The position numbers and the translations under genes are program-made. A DNA stretch of 64,000 bases from Gaetbulibacter_A aestuarii (GTDB lineage Bacteria > Bacteroidota > Bacteroidia > Flavobacteriales > Flavobacteriaceae), in contig NZ_BAABAY010000001.1 of the NCBI RefSeq assembly GCF_039537665.1, positions 558,001 through 622,000 on the forward strand, given 5' to 3'. The notes beneath the pieces are model-generated. The model had not been told where the DNA came from and searched no databases. It was given only the letters and a program-made list of their open reading frames with translations. Shown piece by piece: positions 42,278-50,653 of this stretch (its first letter is position 1; each line of letters begins with the position of its first letter).

Positions 42278-42933
42278 ACTTGTTTTACATATAAATTCTG
42301 AGCAACTTCTTTTGAGATCACCATTTTTTGCGAATTGGTTTCAATAGTCAGTGAATCATCAAAAGGTTCATAATCCAATACTTTTATGGTATCGCCCAAA
42401 GCGAGATCATTCTTGTTTAAATATTTCAAAAAAGCATCTGTAGAATCTTTCACAAAAGATAAAACACCTGTTGTTCCTGTTTCAATATCAAAAATATTGA
42501 CACTCTTCATCGGTGAATAATTGCCATCTTTATCCGGAATTGGGTCACCATGAGGATCATGCGTTGGGAAACCTAAAAAAGCATCCAGTTCATTTACCAA
42601 CTTCAAGGATTTTACATGCTCCAATTGCTCGGCTACATCATGAACCTCATCCCAGGAAAAATGCAATTTCTCAACCAAAAAAACTTCCCAAAGGCGATGC
42701 TTACGAATTACCAAAGCAGCTGCTAAACGACCTTTTTCCGTAAGGCTAACACCTTGATATCTTACATAATTTGCAAGCTCTTTTTCCGCTAGTTTTTTAA
42801 CCATATCGGTAACCGAAGATGCTTTGGAATCTACTTTTTTCGCAATGGCATTGGTGCTTACAGAAATAGTACCCTGTTTCCCTAAATGGTATATGGCTTT
42901 TAAATAATTTTCCTCTGATAAGGTTGTCATCAT
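42274..42933 (-). CDS. Metal-dependent transcriptional regulator, DtxR/MntR family
   Basis: A 219-residue repressor. The winged helix is at about 1-70 (LSEENYLKAIYHLGKQGTIS, NAIAKKVDSKASSVTDMVKK), the metal-binding dimerisation part at 75-140 (RKHRLWEVFLVEKLHFSWDE, VAEQLEHVKS, FPTHDPHGDPIP) and an SH3-like end. Family proteins repress uptake genes when Mn(II) or Fe(II) binds. It leads the four-gene unit and overlaps the next by 4 bases. A dyad and a -7 element lie upstream. Confidence 0.93.
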   Translation of the reverse strand: MMTTLSEENYLKAIYHLGKQGTISVSTNAIAKKVDSKASSVTDMVKKLAEKELANYVRYQGVSLTEKGRLAAALVIRKHRLWEVFLVEKLHFSWDEVHDVAEQLEHVKSLKLVNELDAFLGFPTHDPHGDPIPDKDGNYSPMKSVNIFDIETGTTGVLSFVKDSTDAFLKYLNKNDLALGDTIKVLDYEPFDDSLTIETNSQKMVISKEVAQNLYVKQV

Positions 42934-42947
42934 TCACATTTATTATA

Positions 42948-42955
42948 CAAAAATA
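42948..42955 (-). promoter_or_regulatory. -7 element of the split-feo operon promoter
   Basis: On the minus strand TATTTTTG, 15 bases before the regulator start, matches TAnnTTTG. Confidence 0.5.
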
Positions 42956-42983
42956 ATTAAATTTACTTTCACATAAAAATATT

Positions 42984-42999
42984 TTTAGGTAAAGCTAAA
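42984..42999. promoter_or_regulatory. Candidate metal-regulator operator
   Basis: TTTAG-GTAAAG-CTAAA is a 16-base dyad, resembling DtxR/MntR sites (TTAGG...CCTAA). It sits just upstream of the -7 element of the split-feo operon. Confidence 0.45.
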
Positions 43000-43179
43000 T
43001 TTAAAGTTTTGTTAATTTAATAATTACAGTCTTAAAAATAAATTGTACTTTGATCCTTGAAAATTAACACCTTAATAAATAACCACCAATAACTTTAATG
43101 GCACTAAAGCGTGATTAACAACGCTGCTGATTTTAACTAACGGGTATTGGTATTTGAGCCAATATAAAACACAACTATT

Positions 43180-43539
43180 TTGGCACAACACAACGAACTT
43201 GGTAAAAAAGGTGAGGAACTAGCAGTAGATTTTCTGTTAACTAAAGGCTACATCATTTTAGAACGCAACTATAGGTTTGATAAGGCCGAAGTTGATATCT
43301 TGGCCCAGTTAGGCGAAACGCTTGCTGTTATTGAAGTAAAAACGCGCTCTACAGCAGATTTTGGAAATCCGCAGGATTTTGTAAAACCTAAACAAATTGA
43401 AAACCTCGTGAAAGCGGTGGATGAATATATTGCCTCGAACAATTTGGATATGGAGGTGCGATTTGATATTGTCGCGATTGTACGAAACGGTAAAAATTTT
43501 GACATAGAGCATCTTGAAGATGCCTTTTATCATTTTTAA
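43180..43539 (+). CDS. YraN/UPF0102 family endonuclease-like protein
   Basis: A 119-residue protein starting at TTG. GKKGEELAVDFLLTKGYIIL, NYRFDKAEVDILAQ and TLAVIEVKTRST carry the D...E-V-K residues of the restriction-endonuclease-like UPF0102 fold. Its biochemical role is not settled. It overlaps the divergent operons by none and ends immediately before the TlpA-like gene on the other strand (zero-base gap). Confidence 0.92.
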   Translation: MAQHNELGKKGEELAVDFLLTKGYIILERNYRFDKAEVDILAQLGETLAVIEVKTRSTADFGNPQDFVKPKQIENLVKAVDEYIASNNLDMEVRFDIVAIVRNGKNFDIEHLEDAFYHF

Positions 43540-44883
43540 TTATTCTGAAACTTGCCCCTGAGTATCTAAAAATTCTTCTAATTCATCGAGTGTTTTAGGC
43601 TTATTGATAATGTGTTTATCCTTATCTAAAATAAAATAAGTTGGCGTGGCTGTAACCCCATAGTTATTGCCAATTTCATTATCCCAATGGCCTGCGCCGT
43701 AAACATGTATAAAATCAGGAAATTTTTGTTTTACCTTTTCCCAGTTATCACGCCCGTCCTCAAGGCCAACAGCAACTACTTTTACATTAGGTTTGGTTTC
43801 TATGTATTTATAGAATTTAGGAACTTCATATAAACAGTGTGAACAGGTGCTGCTCCAAAACAGCACAACATACTCCTCAGCTCCTTTTAACTCACTAAGT
43901 TTTTTGATCACCGTTTTCCCATTTTGAGTCATTTCAATAGGAAAATCCGGGGCAATTTCTCCTATTCCGGTATTTATCAACATCAATAGATCATGGATGA
44001 GTTGCTGATCATTCAATTTTACAGCAATATCCATCAAATAAGTTTCAGCAATGTAATTTGCCACCTTGTCCTGCCCCAGGTCTTTAAATTGCTCCCAAAG
44101 ATCAACCAATAAAATGCGTTTTGCTTTTATGGGAAGATCATCCTTCATAGCAGCACAGAATTTATCAATGTTCTTTTCATAATTTAAAACCTCATCCAAA
44201 CCATCGGCACGCATGCCAAACACATAATTGAGCATTCGTTCCTCCAGAAAACTTGAGCTTTGCAGGATACGATCCTTAAAATCTACATGGTCGTAATAAT
44301 GGGTTTTTAAATTATTTACGTAGGTGGATACATTCTGATATTTCTTAGGGATGTATGGTTTATTCGCTTTAATAAAGTGCAGTGCAATCATCCCTTCGGC
44401 TGCCTTTTCATATTGTGCCTGGGTTTCTCGTTGGGTCTTAAAGATCGACATGATCGCGGTAGTATCCTGACGTTGTTCACGGTAATAATTGCTAATACTC
44501 TGGGTTACCAACGACATGCTATTTGTATACGAGGTAAGCAGTTTATTTTCTTTTGATTTTAAAAATTCCACACCGGTTTCGGCGTTAAAAGCTAGTTCAA
44601 TATCTTCTTTTCCGTTATAGATCACATCAAAATTATAATCCTCCTGAGGCACTGCATATACAATTCGGTAAATTCCTGTGGTTGCCGTAGAATCTAAAGA
44701 AAATTGAAAATGTCCGTCCTTATCTACCTTGGTGTTTGTTATGTAATTCGATAAACTTGGGGTTACCTTATAGAGCAAAACCACCTTGTAGTCCTTAGGT
44801 GGCGTAAAAGTTCCTTTAATGGTATGCTGGGCCAATAACATACCGGGTAATAAAAGAACGTAAACTATAAATTTGTTCAACAT
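43540..44883 (-). CDS. TlpA-like thioredoxin-fold secreted protein
   Basis: A 447-residue exported protein with a signal peptide (FIVYVLLLPGMLLAQ). An N-terminal DUF4369-like beta domain (IKGTFTPPKDYKVVLLYKV) covers ~1-110, a helical region is in the middle, and a C-terminal thioredoxin domain from about 315 has the active-site motif WSSTCSHCLYEVPKFYKY (CSHC). A late GVTATPTYFILDKDKHI carries the cis-Pro. It likely works in periplasmic disulfide or redox chemistry. It is convergent with the YraN gene. Confidence 0.9.
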   Translation of the reverse strand: MLNKFIVYVLLLPGMLLAQHTIKGTFTPPKDYKVVLLYKVTPSLSNYITNTKVDKDGHFQFSLDSTATTGIYRIVYAVPQEDYNFDVIYNGKEDIELAFNAETGVEFLKSKENKLLTSYTNSMSLVTQSISNYYREQRQDTTAIMSIFKTQRETQAQYEKAAEGMIALHFIKANKPYIPKKYQNVSTYVNNLKTHYYDHVDFKDRILQSSSFLEERMLNYVFGMRADGLDEVLNYEKNIDKFCAAMKDDLPIKAKRILLVDLWEQFKDLGQDKVANYIAETYLMDIAVKLNDQQLIHDLLMLINTGIGEIAPDFPIEMTQNGKTVIKKLSELKGAEEYVVLFWSSTCSHCLYEVPKFYKYIETKPNVKVVAVGLEDGRDNWEKVKQKFPDFIHVYGAGHWDNEIGNNYGVTATPTYFILDKDKHIINKPKTLDELEEFLDTQGQVSE

Positions 44884-44904
44884 AAGTATGAGGGTTTTTA
44901 TATT

Positions 44905-47900
44905 TTAAGTCACCATTGGTTGTAAGGCCTTAAGTGCTTGTTTTACTGATTTTATTGACTCAAAAGTAAGCAATAATCGCAAACCTTTGCGTGTTTGTTT
45001 CTCCTTCATTTTACAAATCGTCGGATTTGTTTGCACATATTGCAATACGCTCGTGAAATTATTACTTTGATAGAATCTGCTTTGCTGATCGTGAATAAAG
45101 TAACCTACTAATTTGCCATGCTTCATAACTACTTTTTCGAAGCCAATTTTAGTTGCGAGCCACTTAATTTTAACACTATCCAGAAGGTCCTCCACCTGTG
45201 TTGGTAAGGGCCCAAAACGATCTATTAGCTCTTTTTCGAACGCCACCAGTTCTTCTTCAGTTTTTAAATTATTGAGCTGCGTATACAGGTTCAAACGTTC
45301 CGTAATGTTGTTTACATAATCATCCGGGAACAATAACTCGAAATCACTATCAATAGTAACGTCTTTTACATAGACTTTATTGGCGCTGTCTTCATTATAT
45401 AAGTCCTTGAACTCGTTTTCTTTAAGTTCTTCAATGGCTTCATTCAGGATCTTTTGATAGGTGTCAAAACCGATCTCATTAATAAACCCACTTTGCTCCC
45501 CTCCCAACAGATCTCCGGCACCACGAATTTCGAGATCTTTCATGGCAATATTAAAGCCACTTCCTAAAGCTGTGAATTGCTCCAGGGCTGTAATCCGTTT
45601 TCGCGCATCTTCGGTCATGGCAGAATATTCAGGAGTTATGAAGTAACAAAATGCTTTTTTATTGCTTCGCCCCACACGTCCGCGCATTTGGTGCAGATCA
45701 CTCAAACCAAAATTATTGGCGTTATTAATGAAAATGGTATTCGCATTCGGAACGTCCAAACCACTTTCTACAATAGTTGTACTCACCAAAACATCAAATT
45801 CACCATTGATGAAAGCGAGCATCAGTTGCTCCAGTTTTTTACCTTCCATTTGCCCGTGACCAATACCTATTTTCGCATCCGGAACTAAGCGTTGCAGCAT
45901 ACCTGCCACTTCTTTAATGTTTTCAATACGATTATGAATGAAGAATATCTGGCCGCCACGCTGTATCTCATAACTAATGGCATCACGAATGGTTTCTTCA
46001 TTAAATCGGATCACGTGGCTTTCAATAGGATATCGGTTTGGTGGAGGTGTCGTGATCACTGAAAGATCGCGAGCTGCCATTAAACTAAACTGCAATGTTC
46101 GCGGGATAGGCGTTGCGGTTAAGGTTAACACATCTACGTTCTCTTTTATGGTCTTTAATTTCTCTTTCACGGCCACACCAAACTTTTGTTCTTCATCTAC
46201 AATAAGCAGGCCTAAGTCTTTAAATTTTACATTTTTATTAACCAATTGATGCGTCCCGATAATAATATCTACCGAACCTTTTTCTAAACCTTCCAGAGTT
46301 TCACGTTTTTCTTTAGCCGTACGGAAGCGGTTCACATAATCCACCGTTACCGGGAATTCTTTTAAGCGCTCTTTGAACGTTCTGGAATGTTGATACGCTA
46401 AAATGGTTGTGGGGACTAATACTGCCACCTGTTTGCCATTATCCACAGCTTTAAAAGCAGCGCGGATAGCAACTTCGGTCTTCCCAAAACCAACATCCCC
46501 GCACACCAAACGATCCATTGGGCGCTCGCTTTCCATATCCGCTTTAATATCCGCTGTAGCGGTACTTTGATCCGGAGTATCTTCGTAGATAAATGACGCT
46601 TCCAGCTCATGCTGCATGTAGCTGTCCGGGTTGTACTGATGGCCTCTTTTCGTCTTGCGTTTGGCGTAAAGTTTAATCAGATTAAAGGCCACGTGTTTTA
46701 CGCGCGCTTTGGTCTTTTGTTTAAGCGTTTTCCATGCGTTACTTCCCAGTTTATATATTTTGGGTGGCTTGCCGTCCTTACCATTAAACTTCGTGATCTT
46801 ATGCAAAGAATGGATGCTCAGATACAATATATCGCGCTCGCCATAGATGAGTTTGATGGCTTCCTGTTTTTTCCCTTCTACATCAATTTTTTTAAGTCCG
46901 CCAAAACGACCAATACCGTGATCAATGTGGGTAACATAATCACCAATATCCAGATTGGTAAGTTCTTTTAACGTAATGGCCTGCTTTTTCGCATAACCGT
47001 TTTTTATGTGGAACTTATGATAGCGCTCAAAGATCTGATGATCTGTATAACACACCAATTTGTTATTGTGATCGATAAAACCCTGATGCAAGGATAAGAT
47101 CACGGTTTTGTATTCTTTGACATCCAAATGCGCATCATCAAAAATATCGTGAAAACGCTTGGCTTGTTGTTCACTAATACAAGCAATAAAATTCGCGTAA
47201 CCCTTATCATGGTTGGCGTTCAGGTCTTCTATGAGTAAGTTGAATTGCTTATTGAATGCCGGTTGTGGTGTTGTATTAAATTCTATTTTTTTAGTGATCT
47301 CGCCTACGGCGGAATTATTCTTAGACGATCCAAAATTGATAAGTGTAAACGCTTCGAGTTGTGATCTTAAAAGTTCAGAATTACAGAATAACTCTGAAGG
47401 TTTCGCGTGTTTAATATCGTCTGAAAGATTCTTATAGGCTTCCTCGGCTTTAGCATAAAATTCATCGATACGAGCAAAAAGCATATCCGGGTTTTTTAAA
47501 CACACGACGGTTTTTTGCGCAATGTATTTTAAGAAACTTTGTCGGCTTTCCTGAACCATTTTGTTAGCTACGTTCGGAATGATATTGATCTTTTTGATCT
47601 GATCGATCGACAACTGGGTTTCCACATCGAAAGTTCGAATACTATCCACCTCATCGCCAAAAAATTCAATACGATACGGTTGATCATGAGAGAAAGAAAA
47701 CACATCTACAATACCTCCACGAACAGAGAACTCACCGGGTTCCGTGACAAAATCAACCCGTTTGAACTTATAATCGAACAAGACCTCATTTACAAAATCG
47801 ATGGATAGTTTATCGTTAACCGAAATTTTCAGTGTGTTGCGCTCAAGTTCTTTTCTGGTAACCACCTGCTCGAACAGGGCGTCGGGATAGGTTACGATAA

Positions 47901-48267
47901 TGGCCGGTTTTTTCTGTGAATTAATACGGTTTAAAACTTCTGCACGAAGCAGCACATTGGCGTTATCGGTTTCCTCTACTTCATAAGGGCGGCGGTAACT
48001 CCCGGGATAAAAGAGCACATTGTTTTCATTGCATAATTGCTCAAGGTCATTCAGGTAGAAGGCGGCTTCTTCTTTATCGTTAAACACCAAAAGAAACGGT
48101 TTTTCGGCGGCTTTAAATACGCTTGAAATCACGAAAGACAGTGCAGAACCTACTAATCCTGTAAGCGCTAATTTTGGCGTGTTTTTTTGGGATTGGGCAA
48201 TAGCAATCTGCAGATTTTGCACTTGCAAAGCCTGTTGATAGGTTTGAGAGATTAGGGTTTTACTCAC
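44905..48267 (-). CDS. mfd: Transcription-repair coupling factor
   Basis: A 1,120-residue helicase. The UvrB-like N-terminal half (LSFVISSVFKAAEKPFLLVF, SYRRPYEVEETDNANVLLR), the RNA polymerase interaction domain (DIGDYVTHIDHGIGRFGGLK, RDILYLSIHSLHKI), Walker A near 592 (CGDVGFGKTEVAIRAAF), the DEEQ box (LIVDEEQKFGVAVKEKL), the TATPIPRTLQ motif and the C-terminal TRCF domain are all visible. It displaces stalled RNA polymerase and brings in UvrAB. Length is normal for Bacteroidota. Confidence 0.97.
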   Translation of the reverse strand: MSKTLISQTYQQALQVQNLQIAIAQSQKNTPKLALTGLVGSALSFVISSVFKAAEKPFLLVFNDKEEAAFYLNDLEQLCNENNVLFYPGSYRRPYEVEETDNANVLLRAEVLNRINSQKKPAIIVTYPDALFEQVVTRKELERNTLKISVNDKLSIDFVNEVLFDYKFKRVDFVTEPGEFSVRGGIVDVFSFSHDQPYRIEFFGDEVDSIRTFDVETQLSIDQIKKINIIPNVANKMVQESRQSFLKYIAQKTVVCLKNPDMLFARIDEFYAKAEEAYKNLSDDIKHAKPSELFCNSELLRSQLEAFTLINFGSSKNNSAVGEITKKIEFNTTPQPAFNKQFNLLIEDLNANHDKGYANFIACISEQQAKRFHDIFDDAHLDVKEYKTVILSLHQGFIDHNNKLVCYTDHQIFERYHKFHIKNGYAKKQAITLKELTNLDIGDYVTHIDHGIGRFGGLKKIDVEGKKQEAIKLIYGERDILYLSIHSLHKITKFNGKDGKPPKIYKLGSNAWKTLKQKTKARVKHVAFNLIKLYAKRKTKRGHQYNPDSYMQHELEASFIYEDTPDQSTATADIKADMESERPMDRLVCGDVGFGKTEVAIRAAFKAVDNGKQVAVLVPTTILAYQHSRTFKERLKEFPVTVDYVNRFRTAKEKRETLEGLEKGSVDIIIGTHQLVNKNVKFKDLGLLIVDEEQKFGVAVKEKLKTIKENVDVLTLTATPIPRTLQFSLMAARDLSVITTPPPNRYPIESHVIRFNEETIRDAISYEIQRGGQIFFIHNRIENIKEVAGMLQRLVPDAKIGIGHGQMEGKKLEQLMLAFINGEFDVLVSTTIVESGLDVPNANTIFINNANNFGLSDLHQMRGRVGRSNKKAFCYFITPEYSAMTEDARKRITALEQFTALGSGFNIAMKDLEIRGAGDLLGGEQSGFINEIGFDTYQKILNEAIEELKENEFKDLYNEDSANKVYVKDVTIDSDFELLFPDDYVNNITERLNLYTQLNNLKTEEELVAFEKELIDRFGPLPTQVEDLLDSVKIKWLATKIGFEKVVMKHGKLVGYFIHDQQSRFYQSNNFTSVLQYVQTNPTICKMKEKQTRKGLRLLLTFESIKSVKQALKALQPMVT

Positions 48268-48346
48268 CTATGCTTTTTTTAGTGCTGCAAATATACGGTA
48301 TGGTTCGTGTGTTATAAAAGGATTTTTAGGAGTTTTTTTGAGGATG

Positions 48347-48435
48347 TCGTCATTACGAGGAAGAATGACGAAGTATTTTTATGATGGGATCTCCTTTTTG
48401 AAAGATTACTTCGCGCTGCTTTCAATAACGGAGAG
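48347..48435. repeat. Interspersed repeat, CGTCATTACGAGG type
   Basis: Left part CGTCATTACGAGGAAGAATG and right part TTACTTCGCGCTGCTTTCAA then TAACGGAGAG form the two arms of a long imperfect hairpin, a family of dispersed repeats (CGTCATTGCGAGG...) seen in many bacterial genomes. It sits just upstream of mfd. Confidence 0.6.
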
Positions 48436-48469
48436 ATTCTTCATGATGCTCTAAACAACATTCGTGTAC

Positions 48470-48590
48470 TATGAAGCCCGCGTTAGGCCTGCCTGCCGGC
48501 AGGCAGGGATAGTAGCGGAAAGCCCACAGCGAGGCACGAGCGCGGACTTGCAGCGGATAGCCCGACCCTTGTGGTAACGCCCAAAAAAAC
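48470..48590. ncRNA. Conserved structured noncoding element split by the palindrome
   Basis: AAGCCCGCGTTAGG, then the inserted palindrome (48488-48507), then GATAGTAGCGGAAAGCCC, GGACTTGCAGCGGATAGCCC, and TAACGCCC at the end. GCGTTA pairs with TAACGC to close it, and the GCGGAwAGCCC motif appears twice. I recall similar sequence between genes of other flavobacteria, possibly a noncoding RNA family, but I cannot verify the family. Strand is not known. Confidence 0.4.
48488..48507. repeat. Dispersed palindromic repeat, copy 3
   Basis: CCTGCCTGCCGGCAGGCAGG, identical to the copy at 32349. It interrupts GCGTTAGG/GATAGTAGC of the noncoding element. Confidence 0.9.
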
Positions 48591-48603
48591 TGTTTCATAT
48601 CAG

Positions 48604-48633
48604 TTTGAATTTTTAAAAAATTATGTAGGTTTG
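48604..48633 (+). promoter_or_regulatory. Promoter of the TerB gene
   Basis: TTTG at 48604-48607 and TAGGTTTG at 48626-48633 with an 18-base spacer; 21 bases before the ATG. One of the clearest Bacteroidota-type promoters in the window. Confidence 0.7.
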
Positions 48634-48653
48634 TAGCATATAAAAACAAGTTT

Positions 48654-49085
48654 ATGTCGTTTTCAGATTTATTTGACAGTGGATTTAAAGAACGCAACGA
48701 AGATCACTTCGCGGCGATTGTTCGTGTGGCTATGGATGATGGGATTATTACCCCGGATGAACAGGCCTTTTTGGACCGTTTGGCGCGGAATTTAGATATT
48801 AGCGAATCGGATTATAAAGAGATTTTAAAGGATTACAATTCGCATCCTATTAATCCGCCGGTATCTTACGATAACCGTTTGGAGCGTTTGTACGATTTGG
48901 TGCGTATGGTGCATGTAGACCAAATTAAAGGAGATCCGGAGCACCGCCTTTTAAACAAGATTGGTGTTGGTCTTGGGTTTCATGCCGTGAATGTGAAATA
49001 CATTATGGATAAAGCTCTGACGCTGGTTGGTAATGGTGCCGATCTGGACACATTTATGGAAGAAATTAAGAATATGAACAGATAA
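48654..49085 (+). CDS. TerB family tellurite-resistance-like protein
   Basis: A 143-residue helical protein of the TerB/DjlA-N superfamily. The conserved acidic cluster appears as IVRVAMDDGIITPDEQAFLD, and a second helix pair at RLYDLVRMVHVDQI. TerB-type domains are helical, often with metal or membrane partners; a direct tellurite role is not implied. A terminator follows. A second TerB domain, fused to DnaJ, is encoded at 57195. Confidence 0.9.
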   Translation: MSFSDLFDSGFKERNEDHFAAIVRVAMDDGIITPDEQAFLDRLARNLDISESDYKEILKDYNSHPINPPVSYDNRLERLYDLVRMVHVDQIKGDPEHRLLNKIGVGLGFHAVNVKYIMDKALTLVGNGADLDTFMEEIKNMNR

Positions 49086-49108
49086 TAGCTCTGTACCCTA
49101 ATAATTTG

Positions 49109-49136
49109 AAAGCACCCTTTTTTGGGTGCTTTTTTT
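49109..49136 (+). terminator. Terminator after the TerB gene
   Basis: AAAGCACCC, loop TTTTTT, GGGTGCTTT, then more T. Twenty-three bases after the stop. Confidence 0.85.
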
Positions 49137-49190
49137 ATGAATAAAATAGAATTCATGACAAAGGTCATATTTCCCTGAAAATAGGCCGTT

Positions 49191-49198
49191 TACCTTTG
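49191..49198 (+). promoter_or_regulatory. -7 element before the FadL-like gene
   Basis: TACCTTTG, 45 bases before the ATG, matches TAnnTTTG. Confidence 0.5.
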
Positions 49199-49242
49199 TG
49201 ACTCTATTTATAACCACTGAGTTTCTTCAAATGTAAATTGTT

Positions 49243-50646
49243 ATGAAAACTTCCCTAATACCTTCGTTATTTTTACTTTTTTCTATATCTGTTTTTTCAC
49301 AAGTTGGCCATGTTATGCAGGGCGTGGGCGCTGTAAATATGTCGATGGGTGGTGCTGCGACTGCTCAACCTTTAGATATTTCCGGAGCATTGCAATGGAA
49401 CCCGGCCTCTATTTCTGCCTTTGATAAAACCTCTGTAAAACTGGATGTCGGCCTATTTTTTTCGTCTCCGGAATTAAGCTCAGGCCTACCGGCAAACATG
49501 CTTTGGCAACCCGGAGATTTTGGCCCGGACACACCCGGAGCACCCCCAGTATCAGGTGTTACTAAAGACGATCGAGGTCTTTCTGTAATGCCTGCTCTAG
49601 CGATGGTTTGGGCTAATAATGAGAGCAAACACACTTTTGGTGTATCAGCATTTGGTATTAGTGGGTTTGGAGTAACCTTCCCACAGGAAAATAATGCGCC
49701 TGTAGATGCTTTGGGTCAACCAAATCCAAATTTTAATCCCTATCTAAATTCGAATCCTGTAAACTACCCACAGGCAGCACAGGGATTTGGAAGAATTGAA
49801 TCTGATTACATGCTTTTTCAAGTGAGTGGAACCTATGCTTACGCCATTTCGGACCACTTTTCAATCGGGATACAACCTAACATCAATTACTCAGGGCTAG
49901 AACTTGAGCCTAACCCTACGGCAAAACCTAATATGACCGGTTATCCAGCTACCAACCATGCCTCGGCTTTTGGTTTTGGTGCCCAGTTTGGGTTGTTCTA
50001 TGATTCCGGAATGGGTTTAAAATTAGGCGCTTCTTATAAAACGGTTCAAAAATTTAGTGCTTTCGAATTTGAAAACACCTATCCGGATGGCTCGACTGCT
50101 AAAAATAAATTTCAAATGGATTATCCTGCTATCTTCTCTTTAGGTCTGGGGTATTCTTCCGGAAATATTGACCTTGCATTGGATTTCAGACGTATTGATT
50201 ATGAAAATACCGATGGATTCTCAGAAACAGGTTGGACATTTGACAGCAATATGTTACCCTCTGTCGCTGGATTTGGATGGCAAAATATTTCGATACTTTC
50301 TATGGGTATTCAATACAAAGGCATTACAAAACTACCTGTTCGATTAGGGTATACCTACAGTTCGAACCCTATCCCAAAAGACCTCGCCTTTTTTAATATT
50401 CCCGCAACTGCTGTTATTAAAAATGCATACCAGTTTGGATTGAGCTATGAATTAAATTCAAATTGGAAGATCGATGCGGTTTTCCATTATGGAGATAGTA
50501 ACGGCTCTACTGAAGGGAAAATTTTAAACCCTCGAAATATTTCCGCTAACAATCCATTAGGAGCTATTCCGCAATCTTTTGTTTCATACAAAATGAATAC
50601 TTCCATGGCTATGTTTGGATTAAGCTATACGTTTCATAAAAAGTAA
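49243..50646 (+). CDS. Outer-membrane protein transport protein, FadL/TodX (OMPP1) family
   Basis: A 467-residue outer-membrane protein. A signal peptide (SLFLLFSISVFSQ) precedes the FadL-type hatch start GVGAVNMSMGGAATAQPLDI and WNPASISAFDKTSVK, then a barrel of about 14 strands. Such proteins bring hydrophobic compounds, such as long-chain fatty acids or aromatics, across the outer membrane. The last strand ends FGLSYTFHKK. Confidence 0.93.
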   Translation: MKTSLIPSLFLLFSISVFSQVGHVMQGVGAVNMSMGGAATAQPLDISGALQWNPASISAFDKTSVKLDVGLFFSSPELSSGLPANMLWQPGDFGPDTPGAPPVSGVTKDDRGLSVMPALAMVWANNESKHTFGVSAFGISGFGVTFPQENNAPVDALGQPNPNFNPYLNSNPVNYPQAAQGFGRIESDYMLFQVSGTYAYAISDHFSIGIQPNINYSGLELEPNPTAKPNMTGYPATNHASAFGFGAQFGLFYDSGMGLKLGASYKTVQKFSAFEFENTYPDGSTAKNKFQMDYPAIFSLGLGYSSGNIDLALDFRRIDYENTDGFSETGWTFDSNMLPSVAGFGWQNISILSMGIQYKGITKLPVRLGYTYSSNPIPKDLAFFNIPATAVIKNAYQFGLSYELNSNWKIDAVFHYGDSNGSTEGKILNPRNISANNPLGAIPQSFVSYKMNTSMAMFGLSYTFHKK

Positions 50647-50653
50647 GGAGACG

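Noticed and set aside
48422..48697. Reading frame on the minus strand containing CLPAGR
   Set aside because: The peptide CLPAGR is the translation of the palindrome CCTGCCTGCCGGCAGGCAGG; the region is noncoding.
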